Positions 59,388 through 64,000 of a stretch of DNA of 64,000 nt are shown here, in pieces. Where the stretch lies: positions 1-64,000 of the forward strand of contig CAVZZN010000010.1 of NCBI GenBank assembly GCA_963779805.1, in the 5' to 3' direction. The DNA comes from CAIWHR01 sp963779805. Its GTDB lineage: Bacteria; Pseudomonadota; Gammaproteobacteria; Burkholderiales; Casimicrobiaceae. The number at the start of each line of letters is the position of its first letter. Position 1 is the first letter of the stretch. The notes beneath the pieces are model-generated. The model saw only the letters and a list, made by a program, of their open reading frames with translations, searched no databases and had not been told where the DNA came from. A program made the position numbers and the translations under genes.

Positions 59388-61303
59388 ACCTGCAAAGCGC
59401 TACCGAAGCTACGGAGATCTCTGGCGCGGCGCGGGCGGCGTCGCAACGTCGGTCGCCGCTCGGCGTGCTGACGCTAGCAGCGCTCGGCGTCGTGTACGGC
59501 GACATCGGCACCAGTCCGCTGTATGCGTTTCGCGAGGCGTTCATTGGTCCGCATGCACTCGCGCCTACCGAAACGAACGTGCTCGCGACACTGAGCGCAC
59601 TGTTCTGGGCCGTCATGCTGATCATCTCGATCAAGTACGTCGGCATCGTGCTGCGGTTCGACAACGACGGCGAGGGCGGGGTGCTCGCGCTGATGGCGCT
59701 GACGCATCGGGTCGCGGAACGCGTCGGGCGAGGCGCTCGCTACGTCGCGGTTGCCGGTGTGTTCGCCGCCGCGCTCTTCTATGGCGACGCCGTGATCACG
59801 CCTGCGATCTCCGTGCTGTCGGCGATCGAAGGTCTGAGCGTGGTCACGCCGCGCTTCGAGCACTTCGTGGTGCCCATCACCTGCGCGATCCTGATCGGCC
59901 TGTTCCTCATCCAGCGCCGCGGCACCGGACACGTCGGCACGATGTTCGGCCCCGTGATGATCCTGTGGTTCGCGACGCTGGCGATCCTCGGAGTGCTCAG
60001 CATCGCGAAGATGCCGGGCGTGCTGCGTGCCATCGATCCCACGTATGCGCTCGGGTTTGCGATCGCCCAGCCGCGCGCCGCCTTCCTGCTGCTGTCGGCG
60101 GTGTTCCTCGCGATCACGGGCGGCGAGGCGCTGTACGCCGACATGGGGCACTTCGGTGCGCGCCCCATCCGGGTTGCGTGGTACGGATTGGTCTGCCCGT
60201 CGCTCCTGCTCAACTACTTCGGCCAGGGCGCGCTGGTGCTTAGCGATCCGAAAGCCGTGGCGAACCCGTTCTACTTTCTCGCGCCGGAGTGGTTGCTCAT
60301 GCCGTTGGTGATCCTGGCCGCCGCCGCAACGGTCATCGCCTCGCAGGCGACGATCACCGGCACCTATTCGATCACGCTCGAGGCGACGCGCCTCGGCTAC
60401 CTGCCTCGCGTCCACGTGCTGCACACGTCGGAAACCCATCGCGGGCAGATCTACATCCCGACGGTGAATTGGCTGATGATGATCGGGGTGCTGATCCTGG
60501 TGATCGAGTTCGGCTCGTCCAACGCGCTTGCGGCCGCGTATGGTGTCGCGGTCTCGGGAACCATGGTCATCACGACGTTGCTGGTGCTGTTCATCACGCT
60601 CAATTCGCGTCGGCGCGGGTGGTGGCTCGTTGCCGCGGGTCTCGTCGCATTTGCAGCGCTCGAGTTCCTCTTTCTCGGCTCGAATCTCACCAAGATCCTG
60701 CACGGCGGGTGGTTTCCGCTGGCTCTGGGCGCGGTGATCTTCCTCATGCTGACGACGTGGAAGGACGGCTCCAGCGATGTTGCCGCACAGCGTCGCAAGA
60801 TCGACTTTCCGCTCGACGACTTCCTGTCCGGCCCGCAGCCCGACGCACCGCGCGTTCCCGGGACCGCCGTGTACTTGACATCGGACCCTACGACCGTGCC
60901 GAGCGCGCTGTTCCATAACCTGAAGCACTACAAGGTGTTACACGAGCGCACCGTGTTCGTTCACGTGGAAACGGAAGACGTGCCGTACATCGAGCCGCAG
61001 CGTCGATTGACATTGAGCGAGCCCAAGCCGGGCATCTTCATCGTTGCTGTACGGTTCGGCTTCCGCGAGACACCGGACGTGCCGAAGGCGCTCGAGCAGG
61101 CCCGCGCATTGGGGCTGGAACTCGAACCGATGGACACGAGCTATTTCGTGGCGCGCACGTTCATGGGCGAGCGGCAGCCCGGCTTGCGTGGCTGGCGCGC
61201 CGCGCTTTTCGGCTGGATGAACCGCCAGTCGGAAGGGGTTGCGCCGTATTACAAGCTGCCCGGTAATCGGGTGGTCGAGCTCGGCACGCAACTCGGCACG
61301 TAG
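59384..61303 (+). CDS. kup: Kup-type potassium uptake transporter
   Basis: The 639-residue protein has twelve hydrophobic segments. The Kup signature GVVYGDIGTSPLYAFREAF opens it, with DNDGEGGVLALMALTHRV and AVFLAITGGEALYADMGHFG further on. A C-terminal cytoplasmic domain (LTSDPTTVPSALFHNLKHYK) ends it. Kup imports potassium with protons and is usually constitutive. Here it is cotranscribed with a sensor-regulator pair, overlapping the regulator gene by four bases. The frame is intact, and the gene is convergent with the second kdpE at 61,347, 43 bases away. Confidence 0.95.
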   Translation: MNLQSATEATEISGAARAASQRRSPLGVLTLAALGVVYGDIGTSPLYAFREAFIGPHALAPTETNVLATLSALFWAVMLIISIKYVGIVLRFDNDGEGGVLALMALTHRVAERVGRGARYVAVAGVFAAALFYGDAVITPAISVLSAIEGLSVVTPRFEHFVVPITCAILIGLFLIQRRGTGHVGTMFGPVMILWFATLAILGVLSIAKMPGVLRAIDPTYALGFAIAQPRAAFLLLSAVFLAITGGEALYADMGHFGARPIRVAWYGLVCPSLLLNYFGQGALVLSDPKAVANPFYFLAPEWLLMPLVILAAAATVIASQATITGTYSITLEATRLGYLPRVHVLHTSETHRGQIYIPTVNWLMMIGVLILVIEFGSSNALAAAYGVAVSGTMVITTLLVLFITLNSRRRGWWLVAAGLVAFAALEFLFLGSNLTKILHGGWFPLALGAVIFLMLTTWKDGSSDVAAQRRKIDFPLDDFLSGPQPDAPRVPGTAVYLTSDPTTVPSALFHNLKHYKVLHERTVFVHVETEDVPYIEPQRRLTLSEPKPGIFIVAVRFGFRETPDVPKALEQARALGLELEPMDTSYFVARTFMGERQPGLRGWRAALFGWMNRQSEGVAPYYKLPGNRVVELGTQLGT

Positions 61304-61346
61304 ACCGCGACGCGGCCCGCCACCCAGGCGGCGATCGTCCGCACGT

Positions 61347-62045
61347 TCAACTCTCGCCCGTTACGAAGCGGTAGCCCACGCCCGTCTCGGTCATGAGGTG
61401 TCGCGGGCGCATCGGTTCCTTCTCCAGCTTCTGGCGCAGTCGGGCCATGTAGATCCGCAGGTAGTGCAGATCCTCGACGTGCGTGGGGCCCCAGACTTCG
61501 CGCAGCAACAGCCGGTGCGTGAGCACCTTGCCGGCATGCGTGATCAGGTGCGCAAGCAGGCGAAACTCGATCGGCGTCAGATGAACGACTGCGTTGCCCC
61601 GCGTGACCGTCCGCGCGGCGAGGTCGACGCGCACGTCCCCGAACGTGCTCACGGTCGGCGCGCCCTCTGCGCCGCGAGCGGTCCGTCGCAGCATGGCGCG
61701 CACTCGAGCCGCCAGCTCGCCGGTGCCGAAGGGCTTGGTGAGGTAATCGTCGGCACCGGCGTCGAGCGCTTCGATCTTGTCCCCTTCCTCGACTCGGGCG
61801 GACAGCACGAGGATCGGAACGCCGCTCCAGCCCCGCACGTCGCGGATGAGATCCACGCCGCTGCCGTCAGGAAGCCCCAGGTCGACGATCAGGAGATCGG
61901 GTTTGCGGGTGCCGGTTTCGATCAGGCCGCGCTTCTGCGTCTCGGCCTCGCACACGCGGTACCCCTCGGCTTCGAGCGACATGCGGACGAAGCGGCGGAT
62001 CTGCTCTTCGTCTTCCACGACGAGAATTTGCGCACGGGGCTCCAT
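61347..62045 (-). CDS. kdpE: KdpE response regulator
   Basis: The 232-residue OmpR-family regulator has a receiver domain with ILVVEDEEQIRRFVRMSLEA, aspartate in LLIVDLGLPDGSGVD, and DYLTKPFGTGEL. Its winged helix contains LTPIEFRLLAHLITHAGKVL and ends LMTETGVGYRFVTGES. It starts three bases after the kdpD stop, so they are one operon running leftwards. The kdpFABC pump genes are not in the window and would lie beyond 64,000 if present. Confidence 0.94.
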   Translation of the reverse strand: MEPRAQILVVEDEEQIRRFVRMSLEAEGYRVCEAETQKRGLIETGTRKPDLLIVDLGLPDGSGVDLIRDVRGWSGVPILVLSARVEEGDKIEALDAGADDYLTKPFGTGELAARVRAMLRRTARGAEGAPTVSTFGDVRVDLAARTVTRGNAVVHLTPIEFRLLAHLITHAGKVLTHRLLLREVWGPTHVEDLHYLRIYMARLRQKLEKEPMRPRHLMTETGVGYRFVTGES

Positions 62046-62048
62046 GAT

Positions 62049-64000
62049 TCAGGGCGCGAGACTCGCGTCGCGCTCGGACTCGGGGTCCAGGGCCGGAGGC
62101 GTCGCGTACGGCAGCGTGAAAACGAATCGCGCCCCGCCACCGGGGCGGTTCTCGCCGCGGATCTCGCCGCTGTGCGCGTTCACGATCGCCCTGCAGATGG
62201 CCAGTCCGAGACCGACCCCGGGGATGGCCGACTCGGATTCACCGCGCGTGAACTTGTCGAAGATCGCGCTCTCGCGGCCGGCCGGAAGCCCGGGGCCCCG
62301 ATCCTCCACCGCGAACTCGAACATCTCGCCGGAGCGGTCCGCCGCGACGCGGATCTCCGTGCCTGCGGGCGTGTACTTGACCGCATTCTCGATCAGATTC
62401 ACGAGCACGCGCTCGATCAGCGAGCCGTCGCACTGCACGAGCGGCAGGTCGGCAGGAATGGACACGGCCACGGGGCGGCCGGCAAGCGCCGGCTCCAGCG
62501 CGCCGAGGGCGCTGCCGACCAGCTCCTCGACCGACTGCCAATCCTTTCGCAGGCGCACCTGCCCCGCCTCGAGCCGCGCCATGTCGAGCAGCTTGTCCAC
62601 GAGCTGGGCCGTGCGCCTGGCCTGGTCCCGTACGGCGACCGCGTCGATTTCCACGTCGCTGCCGCGCGCCTTTGAGGTGAGCGCGTCCGAGAGGCCGACC
62701 AGCACCGTCAACGGCGTGCGGATGTCATGCGAGATCGCGGCGAGCACCGAATTACGCAATCGTTCGGATTCCATGTCCACGAGGGTGCGCTGGGCGACCG
62801 TGACGAAATGCACGCGCTCGAGCCCGATCGCGATCAGCGCAGCGCAGGTCTCGAGCAGGCGCCGCTGCTCGGGCACCATCACGCTCGCGGTGTCGGTCGG
62901 CTCGACCACCAGCACGCCGCGGGTGCGCACCGGCGCTTTCAACGGCAGGTAGAGCTTGCCTCCCGCCGGCAGCGTGTCGGTTCCGACGCCGGCGGGCTCC
63001 GCGTGATCGAGACACCATCGCGCAACGGCCGTGTCGATCTCCGGCCGGAGCTGGTCCGGGACGACAGGCCGCAGCGTCTCGTCCTCGTCGAGGATCTGGA
63101 CCACACATTTCCCGGGCACCGTGCCGGCGACGAACCGCTCGCCGATCTCCGCCACCTGTTCCGATGCGAGCGCGGCCGAGAGCTCCCGCGCCATCTCGAA
63201 GAGCCGCTGCGCGCGTTCGGCCGTGTCCGACGCGAACCGCGCCTGGTGCCGCATGCCGGCGGTCAGCTGCCCCACGACGAGGCCTACGACCAGCATCACC
63301 GCGAACGTGAACACATATTGCACGTCGGACACCGCGAACGTGAATTGGGGCGGCACGAAGAAGAAATCGAATGCCAGCACGTTCACGATCGCTGCGAGGA
63401 TGGCAGGGCCGCGCCCGCGCCAGAGTGCCGCCGCCACCACCGCCAGCAGGAACAGCATCACGATGTTCGAGAGCTCGAATGCGTGCTGCAGCGGGAATGC
63501 GAAAAGGGTGGTGGCTGCCGAAATCGCGAGCGCGACGGCGTAACGGCCCCACAGCGCGGCGTCGACCGGCCCTTGCGGAGCCGATGTGCGCACCGCGTCG
63601 ACCTCGGGCTCGCGGCCGATCAGGATGATATCGAGGTCTGGCGCGAGTGCGCCGACACGCAGTGCGGGCGACTTGCGCCATCGCGCAAGCAGGTTGCGCG
63701 GACGGGCGTTGCGGCCGAGGATCGCCTTGCCGAGGTTGTGCGCGCGGGCGTAGTTGGCGAGCGCTGCCGCGGCGTCCGGCGCGGTCACCATCGCCGGTGT
63801 AGCGCCGAGCTCTTCCGCGAGCCGCAGCGTGGCGAGGATCGCGCGCCGTCGTGGTTCCGGCAAGCGTGCGAGTGCCGGCGTCTCGACGTACACGGCGTGC
63901 CAGCGCACGTCGAGCGCAGCCGCGAGGCGCGCGGCCGAGCGCACCAGCACTTCGTCGCCTCCTCGCGGGCCGATCCCCACGAGCAGCGCGTCCTGCGCTT
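62049..64000 (-). CDS. kdpD: KdpD sensor kinase, N-terminus beyond window edge
   Basis: The frame is open to the edge, giving at least 650 residues. The visible N-terminal part is the universal-stress-like domain (VRWHAVYVETPALARL; GKAILGRNARPRNLL). A DUF4118 membrane region follows (NIVMLFLLAVVAAALWRGRG, FDFFFVPPQFTFAVSDVQYV), then GAF, H-box AISHDIRTPLTVLVGLSDAL, and ATPase LIENAVKYTPAG and GVGLGLAICRAIVNAHSG. It matches full-length KdpD, unlike the short kinase at 57,124. KdpD phosphorylates KdpE in response to low potassium. The stop is three bases before kdpE. Confidence 0.94.
   Translation of the reverse strand, partial: AQDALLVGIGPRGGDEVLVRSAARLAAALDVRWHAVYVETPALARLPEPRRRAILATLRLAEELGATPAMVTAPDAAAALANYARAHNLGKAILGRNARPRNLLARWRKSPALRVGALAPDLDIILIGREPEVDAVRTSAPQGPVDAALWGRYAVALAISAATTLFAFPLQHAFELSNIVMLFLLAVVAAALWRGRGPAILAAIVNVLAFDFFFVPPQFTFAVSDVQYVFTFAVMLVVGLVVGQLTAGMRHQARFASDTAERAQRLFEMARELSAALASEQVAEIGERFVAGTVPGKCVVQILDEDETLRPVVPDQLRPEIDTAVARWCLDHAEPAGVGTDTLPAGGKLYLPLKAPVRTRGVLVVEPTDTASVMVPEQRRLLETCAALIAIGLERVHFVTVAQRTLVDMESERLRNSVLAAISHDIRTPLTVLVGLSDALTSKARGSDVEIDAVAVRDQARRTAQLVDKLLDMARLEAGQVRLRKDWQSVEELVGSALGALEPALAGRPVAVSIPADLPLVQCDGSLIERVLVNLIENAVKYTPAGTEIRVAADRSGEMFEFAVEDRGPGLPAGRESAIFDKFTRGESESAIPGVGLGLAICRAIVNAHSGEIRGENRPGGGARFVFTLPYATPPALDPESERDASLAP

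Overview
The window is a mosaic of three DNA sources that meet at two sharp joints. Bases 1 to about 7,140 are very G+C-rich, actinobacterial-looking DNA: the 3' part of a hybrid NRPS-PKS locus on the minus strand (C-A-PCP, then KS-AT-ACP, then a module beginning with an A domain that leaves the window). Bases ~7,142-8,988 are visibly A+T-richer and carry surface-glycan style genes: a methyltransferase, a LicC-like nucleotidyltransferase and a flippase tail. Genes are cut at both joints: the NRPS start, methyltransferase end, flippase start and GlsB end are all missing. Chimeric assembly of metagenomic reads is the simplest explanation, although real rearrangement cannot be excluded from sequence alone.

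From ~8,990 to 64,000 the window looks like one G+C-rich betaproteobacterium of Burkholderiales type (YidB, 3-hydroxybutyrate-oligomer hydrolase, GspA/GspB, DUF2917, PHB-depolymerase esterase, TRAP and hydantoinase genes). Bases 9-28 kb are damaged. Many genes carry single-base frameshifts (gdhA, a PEP/pyruvate-binding protein, a BTAD-NB-ARC-TPR regulator, an MBL hydrolase). Others are stumps or rearranged remnants (epimerase/SRPBCC, histidine kinases, cupin, SulP, a duplicated regulator tail, tRNA-Lys 3' ends). Bases 28.0-33.7 kb hold an intact, lower-G+C sugar-type ABC transporter operon with an FAD oxidoreductase.

From 34.4 to 64 kb the genes are mostly intact: M23 peptidase, phospholipase D-type lipoprotein, gspA-gspB, DUF2917 protein, ferritin-like protein, GFA enzyme and divergent LysR regulator, M16 peptidase, and a MarR-TRAP transporter-aldolase-hydantoinase (HyuA/HyuB) catabolic run. 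Next come a PHB-depolymerase-type esterase with a ribbon-helix-helix regulator and a potassium locus.

The most interesting elements are: (i) the potassium locus, where a short KdpD-like kinase, a KdpE-like regulator and a Kup transporter form an overlapping operon preceded by a KdpE-like box and converge on a second kdpE-kdpD pair; (ii) a continuous fusion of 3HB-oligomer hydrolase to a di-heme MauG/CCP-type peroxidase; (iii) an operator-like array of one palindrome and three 11-bp repeats before the ribbon-helix-helix gene; (iv) two tRNA-Lys 3'-end repeats bracketing a midcut-by-XrtH-like protein; and (v) the hybrid NRPS-PKS with readable substrate codes.
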